Assembly (NCBI RefSeq): GCF_004168035.1
Contig: NZ_SDPU01000021.1
Location: 248,001-312,000, forward strand
DNA length: 64,000 nt
Source: Nocardioides iriomotensis
Lineage (GTDB): Bacteria > Actinomycetota > Actinomycetes > Propionibacteriales > Nocardioidaceae
Direction of reading: 5' to 3'
In this document: positions 27,745 to 37,402 of the stretch, piece by piece
How positions within the stretch are numbered: the stretch's first letter is position 1
Layout of the letters: each line of letters opens with the position of its first letter
The notes under the pieces: model-generated
Told to the model about the DNA's origin: nothing
What the model saw: only the letters and a program-made list of their open reading frames with translations
The model's database searches: none
Position numbers and translations under genes: made by a program

Positions 27745-29196
27745 ATGACTACGTCTCCTGCTGCCGCCAGCCTTCCCCTCAGCACCGTCGCGCTCGTCAC
27801 CCTCGGGTGCGCGCGCAACGAGGTCGACTCCGAGGAGCTGGCCGGCCGGCTCGAGCTCGGCGGGTTCAGGCTCGTCGACGACGCCGCCGACGCCGACACG
27901 GTCGTGGTCAACACCTGCGGCTTCGTGGAGGCCGCCAAGAAGGACTCCGTCGACACCCTGCTGGAGGCGGCGGACCTCAAGACGTCGGGCAGCACCCAGG
28001 CCGTCGTGGCGGTCGGCTGCCTCGCGGAGCGCTACGGCAAGGACCTCGCGACGTCGCTGCCCGAGGCCGACGCGGTGCTCGGCTTCGACGACTACCCCGA
28101 CATCGCCGACCGGCTGCGCTCGATCCTCGACGGCGAGCAGCACCACCCGCACACGCCGCAGGACCGCCGCCGGCTGCTGCCGATCTCGCCGTCGGCGCGC
28201 GACGCCGGCACGGTCGTCGTCCCGGGCCACACGATCGCCGCGCCCGACCTGCCGGCCGACGCCACGCCGGAGTCCGGTCCCCGCGCCGTGCGCCGCCGCC
28301 TGGACGGCGGCCCCATGGCGCCGCTCAAGCTGGCCTCCGGCTGCGACCGGCGCTGCTCGTTCTGCGCGATCCCGACGTTCCGCGGCTCGTTCGTGTCGCG
28401 CCGGCCCAGCGACGTGCTGGGCGAGGCCCGCTGGCTCGGTGGGCAGGGCGTCAAGGAGCTGTTCCTGGTCAGCGAGAACTCCACGTCCTACGGCAAGGAC
28501 CTCGGCGACCTCCGGCTGCTCGAGACGCTGCTCCCGGAGCTCGCCGCCGTCGACGGCATCGAGCGGGTCCGGGTGTCGTACCTCCAGCCGGCCGAGACCC
28601 GGCCCGGGCTGGTGTCCGCCATCGCGGGCACGCCCGGCGTCGCGCCGTACTACGACCTCTCCTTCCAGCACGCCTCCGCCGCCGTGCTGCGCCGGATGCG
28701 GCGCTTCGGCGACCCGGACAGCTTCCTCGCGCTGCTCGACCAGGTCCGGCAGCAGGCGCCCACCGCGGGCGTCCGCTCCAACGTGATCGTCGGGTTCCCG
28801 GGCGAGACCGAGGACGACTTCCAGACCCTGTGCGACTTCGTCGAGGCCGCCCGCATGGACGTCGTCGGCGTCTTCGGCTACTCCGACGAGGACGGCACCG
28901 AGGCCGAGACGTACGACGGCAAGCACGACGAGGACGAGATCCGCGAGCGCACCGAGCACCTGACCCGGCTGGTCGAGGAGCTCACCGCGCAGCGCGCCGC
29001 CGAGCGCGTCGGCGAGACCGTCGAGGTGCTGGTGGAGTCCGTCGAGGACGGCGAGGTCGTCGGCCGTGCCGCGCTGCAGGGCCCCGAGGTCGACGGCTGC
29101 ACCACGCTGGTCGGCAGCGACGCGCGCGTCGGTGACCTGGTCACCGCCGTGGTCGTCGACACCGAAGGCGTCGACCTGGTCGCGCGGGAGGCGTGA
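27745..29196 (+). CDS. rimO: ribosomal protein S12 methylthiotransferase RimO
   Basis: A 483-residue radical-SAM enzyme that adds a methylthio group to the beta-carbon of an Asp in ribosomal protein S12. Domains: N-terminal UPF0004 domain with its own cysteines ([21 protein letters not shown]); radical SAM core with the cluster Cys200-x3-Cys204-x2-Cys207; C-terminal TRAM domain (about 420-483). The middle (about 130-190) holds an insertion typical of actinobacterial RimO. pgsA follows after 6 nt. Confidence 0.95.
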   Translation: MTTSPAAASLPLSTVALVTLGCARNEVDSEELAGRLELGGFRLVDDAADADTVVVNTCGFVEAAKKDSVDTLLEAADLKTSGSTQAVVAVGCLAERYGKDLATSLPEADAVLGFDDYPDIADRLRSILDGEQHHPHTPQDRRRLLPISPSARDAGTVVVPGHTIAAPDLPADATPESGPRAVRRRLDGGPMAPLKLASGCDRRCSFCAIPTFRGSFVSRRPSDVLGEARWLGGQGVKELFLVSENSTSYGKDLGDLRLLETLLPELAAVDGIERVRVSYLQPAETRPGLVSAIAGTPGVAPYYDLSFQHASAAVLRRMRRFGDPDSFLALLDQVRQQAPTAGVRSNVIVGFPGETEDDFQTLCDFVEAARMDVVGVFGYSDEDGTEAETYDGKHDEDEIRERTEHLTRLVEELTAQRAAERVGETVEVLVESVEDGEVVGRAALQGPEVDGCTTLVGSDARVGDLVTAVVVDTEGVDLVAREA

Positions 29197-29202
29197 GAGA
29201 CG

Positions 29203-29823
29203 ATGTCCACCACCGAGCCCGAGACCAAGGTCAGCAACTGGAACGTCCCCAACGCGCTGACCACCCTGCGCATCGTGATGGTGCCGTTCTTCGCGTGGGC
29301 GCTGCTGCACGACGGCGGTGACTCGATCACCTGGCGCCTCATCGCGTTCGCCATCTTCCTGGCCGCGATGATCACCGACAAGGTCGACGGCGACATCGCC
29401 CGGCGGCACAACCTGATCACGAACTTCGGCAAGATCGCCGACCCGATCGCCGACAAGGCGCTCACCGGCATGGCCTTCGTCGGGCTGTCGATCATCGGCG
29501 AGCTGTGGTGGTGGGTGACGGTCATCGTGCTGCTTCGCGAGTGGAGCGTGACCCTGCTGCGGCTGTCGATCATGAAGCACGTCGTGCTCGCCGCCAACCG
29601 CTCCGGCAAGGTCAAGACGGTGCTGCAGACGATCGCGCTGTGCGGCTTCATCCTGCCGCTGCGCCTGCTCGAGGGTCCGCTCGAGGTGCCCGGTGAGGTG
29701 CTCTGGTACGTCGCCGCCGTCCTCATGGCCGCGGCGGTCGCGATGACGCTCTGGTCGGGCTACGAGTTCTTCCGCGACGCCCGCCACCAGCACCGCGAGG
29801 CCACCGCGACCCGCGACGCCTGA
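29203..29823 (+). CDS. pgsA: CDP-diacylglycerol--glycerol-3-phosphate 3-phosphatidyltransferase
   Basis: A 206-residue membrane enzyme that makes phosphatidylglycerol-phosphate. The CDP-alcohol phosphotransferase signature is complete: DGDIARR, then G-x3-D-x3-D in GKIADPIAD. About five to six helices. It sits directly after rimO, as in many actinobacteria, where cinA and clgR usually follow. Here two unrelated genes intervene first. Confidence 0.93.
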   Translation: MSTTEPETKVSNWNVPNALTTLRIVMVPFFAWALLHDGGDSITWRLIAFAIFLAAMITDKVDGDIARRHNLITNFGKIADPIADKALTGMAFVGLSIIGELWWWVTVIVLLREWSVTLLRLSIMKHVVLAANRSGKVKTVLQTIALCGFILPLRLLEGPLEVPGEVLWYVAAVLMAAAVAMTLWSGYEFFRDARHQHREATATRDA

Positions 29824-29924
29824 CCGACCGGACCCGTTCGCCAAGTCGTTACATTCCAGGCCTCCCCGAGACCCGCGCGTCCGCCTAAGGTGACGCCATT
29901 CGCCTATCTCGGGAGGGAACCCCT

Positions 29925-32612
29925 GTGGCTCGACCGCAGCGCGCAATGACGCGCGCCCTTGCACCTTTCGCCGCCGTGACGCTCACCGTCACCTCGCTCG
30001 CCACGCTCGCCGGGATGCCGGCCGCGCAGGCCAGGCCCGACGGCTCGGACCTCGTCGTCAGCGAGGTCTTCGGCGGCGGTGGCAACTCCGGAGCGCCGTA
30101 CCAGAACGACTTCGTCGAGGTGCACAACCCGACGACCGCCACGGTCCCGCTGACCGGCTACGCGGTGGGCTACTTCAGCTCCGGCGGCACCTCGGGCGGC
30201 GCACCTGTCGCGCTGAGCGGTCAGATCCCCGCCGGCGGCACCTACCTGGTGCAGATGGCGGCGGGCACGGGCAGTGCCCCGGCGCTGCCGAAGCCGGACG
30301 CCACCGGGACCCTCGCGATGAGCGGGACCAACGGCCGCATCGACCTCACCAAGGGCGGCGCCCTGGTCGACCGCGTCGGTTACGGCACCGCCAACCTCTT
30401 CGAGGGCACGGCTGCCGCGCCCGGCCTGAGCAACACCACCTCCGCGAGCCGGACGCCCACCCCGGGCACGGACACCGACCGCAACAACGTCGACTTCGTC
30501 GCCGGCGCGCCCACGCCGACCGCCTGTGGTGCGGCCTGCGTCGAGGAGGAGCCCGAGCCGGACCCGACCGGCGTGTGTGCCGACCCGGCGACCGCGATCC
30601 ACGACATCCAGGGCGCCGGCGCGGCGTTCGACCCCGCCTTCGGCGGCACGCGCACCGTCGAGGGCGTCGTGACGGCCGCGATGCTGGGTGGCTACTTCGT
30701 CCAGGAGGAGCCGTCCGACGTCGACGCCGACCCGCAGACCTCCGAGGGGATCTTCGTCTTCCAGTCCGGCGCGGCCCCCGCGGTCGGCAACGTCGTCCGG
30801 GTCACCGGCACGGTGACCGAGTTCGACGGCAAGACCCAGCTGGGCAGCGTCTCCGCGCGGCTCGACTGCGGTGCGTCGACCGCCACGGTCACGCCGGTCG
30901 CCGTCACCTTCCCGCTGGCGAGCACCAACCTCGAGCACCTCGAGGGCATGCGCGTCGCGCTGCCCGAGAAGCTCGTGATCAGCGAGTACTTCAACTACGA
31001 CCGCTTCGGCGAGGTCGTCCTGGCCGAGCCGCGCCCCGGCGAGGACCGGCTGATGACCCCGACCGCCGTGGCCGACCCCGGCCCTGCGGCGCAGGCTCTG
31101 CTCGCCGACAACGAGCGGCGCCAGATCATCGTCGACGACCTCAACCGCTCGCAGAACCCGTCGGTCATCCCGCACCCGGGCAACGGCCGGCCGTTCGCGC
31201 TCGACAACCGGTTCCGCGGCGGTGACACCATCACCGGCCTGGAGGGCATCGTCGACGACGCGTTCGGGGCCTACCGCGTGCAGCCCACGGTGTACGGCGG
31301 GTACGCATCGGTCAACCAGCGTCCCGAGGCGCGGCCGAACGTCGGCGGCGACGTGCAGGTGGCGAGCTTCAACGTGCTCAACTACTTCCTGACCATCGAC
31401 CGGGGCGGCAGCGCCAACTTCGTCTGCGGCCCCGACCAGGACCAGGAGTGTCGCGGCGCCGACGACGAGAACGAGCGGAAGCGCCAGCGCGACAAGATCG
31501 TCGCGGCGATCGCCGGCCTCGACGCCGACGTGGTCGGCCTCATGGAGATGGAGAACACGCCCGGGGTGGAGCCGGCCGCCGACCTGGCCGCCGGGCTCAA
31601 CGACAAGCTGGGTGCGGGCACCTACGACTACATCGACACCGGCGTCATCGGTGGCGACGCGATCCGCCTCGGCTTCCTCTACAAGCCCGGTGCGGTGACG
31701 CCGGCCGGGGCGTACGACGTCTTCGACTCGGGCGACGACCCGCGCTTCGACGACACCCGCAACCGGCCGATGCTGACCCAGACCTTCGACACGGTCGTCG
31801 CGGCGGGTGCGAAGGCGGAGCGGTTCACCGTCTCGGTCAACCACCTGAAGTCCAAGGGCTCGGCCTGCGCGGGCGACCCCGACACCGGCGACGGCCAGGG
31901 CAACTGCAACCAGACCCGCACCGCCGCCGCGGAGGCGATCGCCGACCACCTCGCGTCGGACCCGACCGGCAGCGGCGACCCCGACCACCTGCTCATCGGT
32001 GACATGAACTCCTACGACCACGAGGACCCGATCCGGGCGTTCGAGGCCGCGGGCTACCAGGACCAGGTCAAGCGGTTCGGCGGCGAGGACGCCTACAGCT
32101 ACGTCTTCGACGGCATGGTCGGCTACCTCGACCACGGTCTCGCCAGCTCGTCGCTCGCCGGCCAGGTCACGGGCGCGCAGGAGTGGCACATCAACGCCGA
32201 CGAGCCCGACGTCCTCGACTACGAGACGACGTTCAAGCCGGCGGCGGTCGACGCCATCTACGCCCCGGACCAGTTCCGTGCCTCCGACCACGACCCCGTG
32301 CTCGTCGGCCTCGAACTCGTCAGCACCGACCTGACGGCGAGGATCGAGCCCGTGAAGCCGAAGGTCGGCGTGCCGGCCACCGTGGTCGTCGACGTCACCC
32401 GCACCGACGGGGCGACGCCGACCGACGGCACGCTCACCGTCACGCGCGAGGGCGAGGTCGTCGGCACCGCCGCCGTGACCGGCGGCCGGGTGCGCGTCCC
32501 GGTCGAGGCATTCCCGCGGAAGGGCTTCTACGAGCTGGTCGTCGGCTACACCGACGGCAGCTCGCAGGACGCGAGCACGACGCTGGTCGTGAACGCCGTC
32601 GGCAAGCCGTAG
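29925..32612 (+). CDS. secreted LTD / endonuclease-exonuclease-phosphatase protein (ExeM/NucH type)
   Basis: An 895-residue exported nuclease-like protein, GTG start with GGGAGGG (29911-29917). Signal peptide about 1-37 (cleavage near AAQA). Then a lamin-tail domain (about 42-170: LVVSEVFGGGGNSG...), an OB-like domain (about 220-330) and the EEP catalytic domain (about 470-800) with SFNVLNY, LMEMENT, NHLKSKGS, IGDMNSY and ASDHDPV. An Ig-like C-terminal domain (about 805-895) follows. There is no LPxTG or other wall anchor. Relatives degrade extracellular DNA for nutrition or biofilm turnover. It interrupts the usual pgsA-cinA neighbourhood. Confidence 0.9.
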   Translation: MARPQRAMTRALAPFAAVTLTVTSLATLAGMPAAQARPDGSDLVVSEVFGGGGNSGAPYQNDFVEVHNPTTATVPLTGYAVGYFSSGGTSGGAPVALSGQIPAGGTYLVQMAAGTGSAPALPKPDATGTLAMSGTNGRIDLTKGGALVDRVGYGTANLFEGTAAAPGLSNTTSASRTPTPGTDTDRNNVDFVAGAPTPTACGAACVEEEPEPDPTGVCADPATAIHDIQGAGAAFDPAFGGTRTVEGVVTAAMLGGYFVQEEPSDVDADPQTSEGIFVFQSGAAPAVGNVVRVTGTVTEFDGKTQLGSVSARLDCGASTATVTPVAVTFPLASTNLEHLEGMRVALPEKLVISEYFNYDRFGEVVLAEPRPGEDRLMTPTAVADPGPAAQALLADNERRQIIVDDLNRSQNPSVIPHPGNGRPFALDNRFRGGDTITGLEGIVDDAFGAYRVQPTVYGGYASVNQRPEARPNVGGDVQVASFNVLNYFLTIDRGGSANFVCGPDQDQECRGADDENERKRQRDKIVAAIAGLDADVVGLMEMENTPGVEPAADLAAGLNDKLGAGTYDYIDTGVIGGDAIRLGFLYKPGAVTPAGAYDVFDSGDDPRFDDTRNRPMLTQTFDTVVAAGAKAERFTVSVNHLKSKGSACAGDPDTGDGQGNCNQTRTAAAEAIADHLASDPTGSGDPDHLLIGDMNSYDHEDPIRAFEAAGYQDQVKRFGGEDAYSYVFDGMVGYLDHGLASSSLAGQVTGAQEWHINADEPDVLDYETTFKPAAVDAIYAPDQFRASDHDPVLVGLELVSTDLTARIEPVKPKVGVPATVVVDVTRTDGATPTDGTLTVTREGEVVGTAAVTGGRVRVPVEAFPRKGFYELVVGYTDGSSQDASTTLVVNAVGKP

Positions 32613-32633
32613 CGGCAGCCAGCAGCAGCGCAG

Positions 32634-32665
32634 GAGCGGGTCGCCGGTCAGCCGGCGGCCCGCTC
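32634..32665. terminator. probable bidirectional terminator
   Basis: A 14-bp GC stem (32634-32647 with 32652-32665; one T-G pair) and 4-nt loop between the convergent endonuclease and GH15 genes. It overlaps the last codons of the GH15 gene. Confidence 0.65.
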
Positions 32666-34423
32666 CAGCTTGATCGCGGCGCTCACCAGCGCCAGGTGCG
32701 AGAACGCCTGCGGGAAGTTGCCGGCGAAGCGGCCGGACACCGGGTCGTACTCCTCGGGCAGCAGGCCCACGTCGTTCGGGATCTCGAGCAGCCGGTCCAT
32801 CAGCGCCCGCGCGTCGTCCACCCGCCCGGCCAGGGCGTACGCCGACACCAGCCAGAACGAGCACGCGAGGAACGGGTGCTCGTCGCCGCCCAGCCCGTCG
32901 ACGCCGGTCTCGGTGCGGTAGCGCAGCAGCAGGCCGTGCTCGACCAGGTCCTCCTCGACGGCCCGGATCGTGCCGAGCACCCGCGGGTCGTCGCCGTCGA
33001 GGAACCCGACGGCCGGGATCACCAGCAGCGCGGCGTCGAGCGCCGCGGTGTCGTAGGCCTGCGTGAACGTGCCGCGCTCCCCGTCGTACCCCTGCGCGAG
33101 GACCTCGGCGTGCACCTTGTCGCGCAGGTCGCGCCACCGGTCGACCTCGCCGGGCAGGCCGTTCTCCTCGACCGCGCGGACCGCCCGGTCGAACGCGACC
33201 CACACCATCACCCGTGAGTGCGTGAAGTGCCGGGTCGGGCCACGCACCTCCCACAGACCGTGGTCCGGCTCGTCCCAGTGCTCGGCCAGCTCGTCGACGA
33301 GCGCCCGTTGCAGCGCCCACGAGTCGTCGCTCTCCTCGAGGCCGAGCATCCGAGCATGGTGCAGCGCCGCCATCACCTCGCCGAGCACGTCGGTCTGCCG
33401 CTGGCGGACCGCGCCGTTGCCGATACGCACGGGCCGGGAGCCCTCGTAGCCGGGCAGGTGGTCGAGCTCGCGCTCGGTCAGGTCGCGGGCGCCGTCGACC
33501 TGGTACATCACCTGCAGGTCGGCCGGGTCTCCCGCCACCGCCCGCAGCAACCAGTCCCGCCACAGCCGCGCCTCCTCGCGGTAGCCGCAGGCGAGGAACG
33601 CCTCCAGCGTCAGCGCCGCGTCGCGCAGCCAGCAGAAGCGGTAGTCCCAGTTGCGCTCGCCGCCGAAGTCTTCGGGCAGCGACGTCGTCGGCGCCGCCAC
33701 GATGCCGCCGGTGCCGCCGTGGGTGAGCAGCCGCAGCGTGAGCAGCGAGCGCAGGACCGCCTCGCGGTAGGGGCCGTGGTACTCGCACCGGTCGGCCCAC
33801 TCCTCGGTGGCCTCCTGGGTGTGCGTGAGCCGGCCGCTGATCTCCAGCGGCCGGGGCAGGTCGTGGTGCGAGGCGACCCAGGTGGTGCTGAAGAACAGCT
33901 CGTCCCCGGCCGACACCTCGAACTCGTCGGTGTGCACGTGGTCGGTGGCGTGCGGCAGCCGGCTTCCGCGCAGGATCAGCCGGTCCGGCCCGGCCACGGC
34001 GTTGATCACCTCGGCGCCGAAGAGCTCGGAGCGGTGCACCCAGGGACGGATCCGGCCGTAGTCGAACCGGACCCGCCACTCGTGGCGCATCGTGACGGTG
34101 CCCTCGACGCCCTGCACCTGGCGGACCAGGTCGGCGCGGCCGTCGTTGATGGGCATCGCGTCGACGACCAGCACCCTGCCGGTGTCGGTGGTGTACGTCG
34201 TCTCCAGCACCGACGAGTGCCCGACGTACCGGCGCTCGCAGCGGAACTCCCCGGCCGGCCCGAGCAGCCAGCGGCCGTGCGACTCGTCGCCGAGCAGCGC
34301 GGCGAAGCAGGCGGGGGAGTCGAAGCGGGGCAGGCACATCCAGTCGACCGAACCGTCCCGACCGATCAGGGCAGCGGTGCCCGTGTCCCCGACGACGGCA
34401 TAGTCCTCGATCGGCAACGGCAT
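32648..34423 (-). CDS. glycoside hydrolase family 15 (trehalase/glucoamylase-like)
   Basis: A 591-residue cytosolic-type protein with no signal peptide. An N-terminal beta-sandwich (about 1-230: DYAVVGDTGTAALIGRDGSVDWMCLPRFDSP) precedes an (alpha/alpha)6 barrel (about 240-591). Barrel motifs: TTSLPEDFGGERNWDYRFCWLRD, GLWEVRG (probable acid Glu), LPEEYDP and GNFPQAFSHLAL (probable base region). This is the actinobacterial GH15 group, which includes the mycobacterial trehalases; intracellular trehalose or alpha-glucan cleavage is inferred. A TAGGTT -10 (34430-34435, complement) ends 6 nt before the ATG, a leaderless start. Confidence 0.88.
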   Translation of the reverse strand: MPLPIEDYAVVGDTGTAALIGRDGSVDWMCLPRFDSPACFAALLGDESHGRWLLGPAGEFRCERRYVGHSSVLETTYTTDTGRVLVVDAMPINDGRADLVRQVQGVEGTVTMRHEWRVRFDYGRIRPWVHRSELFGAEVINAVAGPDRLILRGSRLPHATDHVHTDEFEVSAGDELFFSTTWVASHHDLPRPLEISGRLTHTQEATEEWADRCEYHGPYREAVLRSLLTLRLLTHGGTGGIVAAPTTSLPEDFGGERNWDYRFCWLRDAALTLEAFLACGYREEARLWRDWLLRAVAGDPADLQVMYQVDGARDLTERELDHLPGYEGSRPVRIGNGAVRQRQTDVLGEVMAALHHARMLGLEESDDSWALQRALVDELAEHWDEPDHGLWEVRGPTRHFTHSRVMVWVAFDRAVRAVEENGLPGEVDRWRDLRDKVHAEVLAQGYDGERGTFTQAYDTAALDAALLVIPAVGFLDGDDPRVLGTIRAVEEDLVEHGLLLRYRTETGVDGLGGDEHPFLACSFWLVSAYALAGRVDDARALMDRLLEIPNDVGLLPEEYDPVSGRFAGNFPQAFSHLALVSAAIKLERAAG

Positions 34424-34429
34424 GACCAG

Positions 34430-34435
34430 AACCTA
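34430..34435 (-). promoter_or_regulatory. -10 element, leaderless GH15 gene
   Basis: TAGGTT on the minus strand ends 6 nt before the GH15 ATG (34423). It is back to back with the cinA promoter. Confidence 0.5.
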
Positions 34436-34478
34436 CCGAGACGGGCCAGTGACGCTGACTGAGCAGGGAGACGCGGGG

Positions 34479-34484
34479 TACTCT
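34479..34484 (+). promoter_or_regulatory. -10 element, leaderless cinA
   Basis: TACTCT ends 7 nt before the cinA GTG. There is no Shine-Dalgarno sequence. Confidence 0.5.
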
Positions 34485-34491
34485 CCGCGCC

Positions 34492-34998
34492 GTGACGACG
34501 GAGCTGGGAGCACACGTCCACGCCGAGCTGGTCCGGCGCGGCCAGACGATCGCGTCGGCGGAGTCGCTCACCGGCGGTGCGGTCGCCGACGCGCTCACGG
34601 CCGCGCCCGGGGCCAGCGAGAGCTACGTGGGCGGCGTCGTGTCCTACGCCACCCGGGTCAAGACCGACCTCCTGGGCGTGCCGGCCACGCTGGTCGCGGA
34701 GCACGGCGTGGTGTCCGCCCCGTGCGCGGCCGCGATGGCCCGCGGCGTGCGAGCCCTGCTCGGCACCGACTGGGGGGTGTCCACGACCGGCGTCGCCGGC
34801 CCGGACTCCCAGGAGGGGCAGCCGGTGGGCCGGGTGTACGTCGGCGTCGACGGACCCTCGGGGACCACCACCCACGAGCTGCAGCTGGAGGGCGACCGGG
34901 CCGCGATCCGGGAGGCCGCCGTCCGCCAGGCGGTCGAGGCCGTCCTGCTCCAGCTGCAGCGCGGCGCGCCCCCGGCGGACGGCGCAGGACCGGCCTGA
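34492..34998 (+). CDS. cinA: CinA C-terminal domain, nicotinamide-nucleotide amidohydrolase
   Basis: A 168-residue protein consisting only of the CinA C-terminal (PncC) domain, which deamidates nicotinamide mononucleotide to nicotinate mononucleotide for NAD recycling. Motifs: TIASAESLTGGAVADALT (catalytic Ser), YVGGVVSYATRVKTDLLGV and TTGVAGPD. The ADP-ribose pyrophosphatase (COG1058) domain of long CinA is absent, as usual in actinobacteria. It starts at GTG behind a leaderless -10. It lies 100 nt before clgR, as in other actinobacteria. Confidence 0.93.
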   Translation: MTTELGAHVHAELVRRGQTIASAESLTGGAVADALTAAPGASESYVGGVVSYATRVKTDLLGVPATLVAEHGVVSAPCAAAMARGVRALLGTDWGVSTTGVAGPDSQEGQPVGRVYVGVDGPSGTTTHELQLEGDRAAIREAAVRQAVEAVLLQLQRGAPPADGAGPA

Positions 34999-35027
34999 TG
35001 TTTGTCGGTGTTGCCGCCCGGGAAGTT

Positions 35028-35056
35028 TTGCCGAACCGGTAGCGTTGCCCTACACG
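35028..35056 (+). promoter_or_regulatory. candidate clgR promoter
   Basis: TTGCCG (35028-35033), a 17-nt gap, then TACACG (35051-35056), about 40 nt before the clgR ATG. The spacing is good; the -10 is only a partial match. Confidence 0.4.
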
Positions 35057-35098
35057 TAGCGCACCCCCCACCCCACCCCGCCGCCGAAGGAGAAGCCC

Positions 35099-35443
35099 AT
35101 GGTCCTCTTCCGACGCCTGCTCGGTGAGGTGCTCCGCTCGCAGCGGATGCGCCAGGGCCGCACCCTCCGTGAGGTCTCCGCCGAGGCGCGCGTCAGCCTG
35201 GGCTACATCTCCGAGATCGAGCGCGGCCAGAAGGAAGCCTCGTCCGAGCTGCTCGCCTCGCTGTGCTCCGCGCTCGACGTGCCCCTCTCCGAGATCCTGT
35301 CCGAGGTCAGCGACGCCGTCGCGCTCGAGGAGGCCGCACTCGCCATGCAGCTCGAGGACGTCTCGCTCGACACGACCGCCCTCGAGACCCGCACGACCGA
35401 CGCCGGTCCGCGCTCCGGCAACGTGGTCGCCTCCGCCGCCTGA
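35099..35443 (+). CDS. clgR: ClgR-type XRE transcriptional activator of protease genes
   Basis: A 114-residue regulator. The N-terminal HTH (about 8-65) closely follows the ClgR pattern: [35 protein letters not shown] and SSELLASLC. ClgR activates clpP, clpC and other proteostasis genes in actinobacteria. The protein ends in VVASAA; ClgR/PopR proteins are known Clp substrates and alanine-rich ends act as degrons, so self-limiting turnover is likely. AAGGAG (35087-35092) fixes the ATG. Position after pgsA/cinA supports the assignment. Confidence 0.92.
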   Translation: MVLFRRLLGEVLRSQRMRQGRTLREVSAEARVSLGYISEIERGQKEASSELLASLCSALDVPLSEILSEVSDAVALEEAALAMQLEDVSLDTTALETRTTDAGPRSGNVVASAA

Positions 35444-35454
35444 CCCGCTGAGCG

Positions 35455-36237
35455 TTGCCCGACGCCCAGCACGCCCTCGTCGACCGTGTCACGCGACACC
35501 TGGCCGACGACGCGCGCGTCCGCGGCCTCTGGCTGACCGGCAGCCTCGGCGCCGGCGCGGGCGACGACCTCAGCGACGTCGACATGTTCGTCCTCGTCCA
35601 CGAGGCCGCCCTCCCGACGTACGTCGAGAGCTGGCTGGCCGACGTCGCCCCCGCGTTCGACCCGCTCCTCGCGCGGCGGCTCGGCCCGGCGCCGGTGTTC
35701 TCCCACGTCCTGCCGGGCTGGTTGCGCTGGGACGTGGTCGTCGGCGGCCCCGCCCAGCTCGGCGACCTCGACGGCGACGCGGTGACCGAGCTGGTCAACC
35801 GCGACCACGTCACGCTCACCTCCCTGGTCGGGGTCGCTCCGGAGAGCGGCACCGTGCTCGCGATGACCGAGGAGTTCCTCCGTGTGCTCGGGCTGCTGCC
35901 CGTGGTCGTGGGCCGCGGCGAGCTCGTGACCGCGGCCGGCGGCGCGCTGATGCTGCGGCAGATGCTCACCACCCTGCTGCGCTACCGCGTCGAGGGCCCG
36001 CGCATGTCCGGCGCCCTGCACCTGAGCCGGGTCCTGCCCGCCGACGAGATGGCCGCGCTGGCGGCGCTGCCGCCGGTGTACGCCGACCGCGAGGCCGTCG
36101 TCCGGGCGCACGTCTCGGTGGCGGCGATGTTCCTGCCGGTCGCACGCGGCCTGCTCGGCGCGGACCACCCGGTCGCGCTCGAGGACGCCTGCTGGGCGAC
36201 GCTCGCGGAGCACCTCGCGATCAGCCGGCCGGCCTGA
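35455..36237 (+). CDS. nucleotidyltransferase-like protein
   Basis: A 260-residue protein, likely TTG start 11 nt after clgR. The N-terminal third has the polymerase-beta nucleotidyltransferase pattern G-S followed by D-x-D (LTGSLGAGAGDDLSDVDMFVL). The rest is helical, as in aminoglycoside adenylyltransferase-like proteins. It could transfer a nucleotide to a small molecule or protein, but the substrate is not identifiable. It probably shares the clgR transcript. Its 3' end overlaps the convergent MFS gene by 17 nt. Confidence 0.75.
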   Translation: MPDAQHALVDRVTRHLADDARVRGLWLTGSLGAGAGDDLSDVDMFVLVHEAALPTYVESWLADVAPAFDPLLARRLGPAPVFSHVLPGWLRWDVVVGGPAQLGDLDGDAVTELVNRDHVTLTSLVGVAPESGTVLAMTEEFLRVLGLLPVVVGRGELVTAAGGALMLRQMLTTLLRYRVEGPRMSGALHLSRVLPADEMAALAALPPVYADREAVVRAHVSVAAMFLPVARGLLGADHPVALEDACWATLAEHLAISRPA

Positions 36238-37393
36238 CCCGCGGCCGGGCCGTGCGCGGTCGGAGCACCCACGCACCGGCCAGGGGGAGCGCGGCGGTCA
36301 GCGCGAACGCCGGCGCCAACCCCGTCGCGGCCGCCAGCGACCCCAGGACCAGCGGCCCGCCGGTCAGCCCGAGGTCGACGAACATGCTCAGCCCGCCCGC
36401 CGCCGCCCCGCGCTCCGCCGGCGGCACCGACCGGAACACCAGGGCGAACACCGCCGGGGTCAGGAATGCCGAGCCGAGCCCGCAGACCAGCGCCCCGGCC
36501 ACGAGCCCCGCGGACGTGGGCCAGGTGCCGAGCAGCAGCATGCCGAGTCCCGACGCCACCAGCGCGGTGGTCGCGAGCGGCGCGGCCGGCACCCGGTCGG
36601 GCAGCGTCGCGAACACCAGCCGGCACGTCACCACGGTCGCGCCGAACACCAGCAGACCCACCGACACCAGCGCGACGCCGGCCTCGCGCGCGAGCAGCAC
36701 CGAGAACGGCATGAACGCCGACATCGCGAGCAGGCCCAGCCCCAGCGCCGCGCCGGGACCTCGCACGGCCGGGTGCAGCAGCGGCGGCGGCTCGGCGGCC
36801 GGCTCGACCTGACCCTGCGTCTCGGGCACCAGCGCGACCAGCATCGCGGCGACCGCCACGGAGCACGCGGCGCCGACCCAGGCGGCCGGGTAGCCGCCCA
36901 GCTCCACCAGCCCCTGTCCCGCGACCGGACCCAGCGCGATCCCGGCGTACAGCGCCAGCGAGTTCAGGCTCAGCGCCTCGCCGGCGCGCGCCGGCGGAGC
37001 CAGGTCGGCCAGGGCCGCGAAGCCGGCCACGAAGTAGCACGCCTCCGCCGCGCCGAGCGCCAGCCGCACCACGACCAGTCCCGCCAGCGAGTCGACCACC
37101 AGGTGTCCCAGCACGACCACCGCGAACCCGGCGGCGCCGCCGACCAGCAGCACCCTCCGGCCGTGCCGGTCGGTCCACCGGCCCAACCACGGCCGCAGCA
37201 CCAGCGTCGTCAGGCTGAACGCGCCCATCGCGAGCCCGACCTGCGCCGGACCCGCCCCCAGCGGCCCGGTGACGAACAGCGGCGTGGCGAACACCAGCAC
37301 CCCGGCGCCCAGGAAGTACGCCAGGTCGGAGGCGGAGAGGAGCACGAACGACCGCGTGAACAGCGGCTCCCGCGGCTCCCGCGGCCCGGTCAT
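36221..37393 (-). CDS. MFS transporter
   Basis: A 390-residue major facilitator with about 12 hydrophobic helices and the loop 2-3 signature LGRWTDRHGRR (about residues 64-74). It resembles drug/metabolite exporters of the YfcJ/arabinose-efflux type. The substrate cannot be told. The Nei gene lies just upstream on the same strand; its stop is 9 nt before this start, so the two may be co-transcribed. Confidence 0.87.
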   Translation of the reverse strand: MTGPREPREPLFTRSFVLLSASDLAYFLGAGVLVFATPLFVTGPLGAGPAQVGLAMGAFSLTTLVLRPWLGRWTDRHGRRVLLVGGAAGFAVVVLGHLVVDSLAGLVVVRLALGAAEACYFVAGFAALADLAPPARAGEALSLNSLALYAGIALGPVAGQGLVELGGYPAAWVGAACSVAVAAMLVALVPETQGQVEPAAEPPPLLHPAVRGPGAALGLGLLAMSAFMPFSVLLAREAGVALVSVGLLVFGATVVTCRLVFATLPDRVPAAPLATTALVASGLGMLLLGTWPTSAGLVAGALVCGLGSAFLTPAVFALVFRSVPPAERGAAAGGLSMFVDLGLTGGPLVLGSLAAATGLAPAFALTAALPLAGAWVLRPRTARPRVRPAG

Positions 37394-37402
37394 GGTGCGA
37401 CG

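Noticed and set aside
29904-34598. Long minus-strand frame across the nuclease and GH15 region
   Set aside because: Out of frame with the GH15 gene and antisense to the nuclease; composition is that of a shadow frame.
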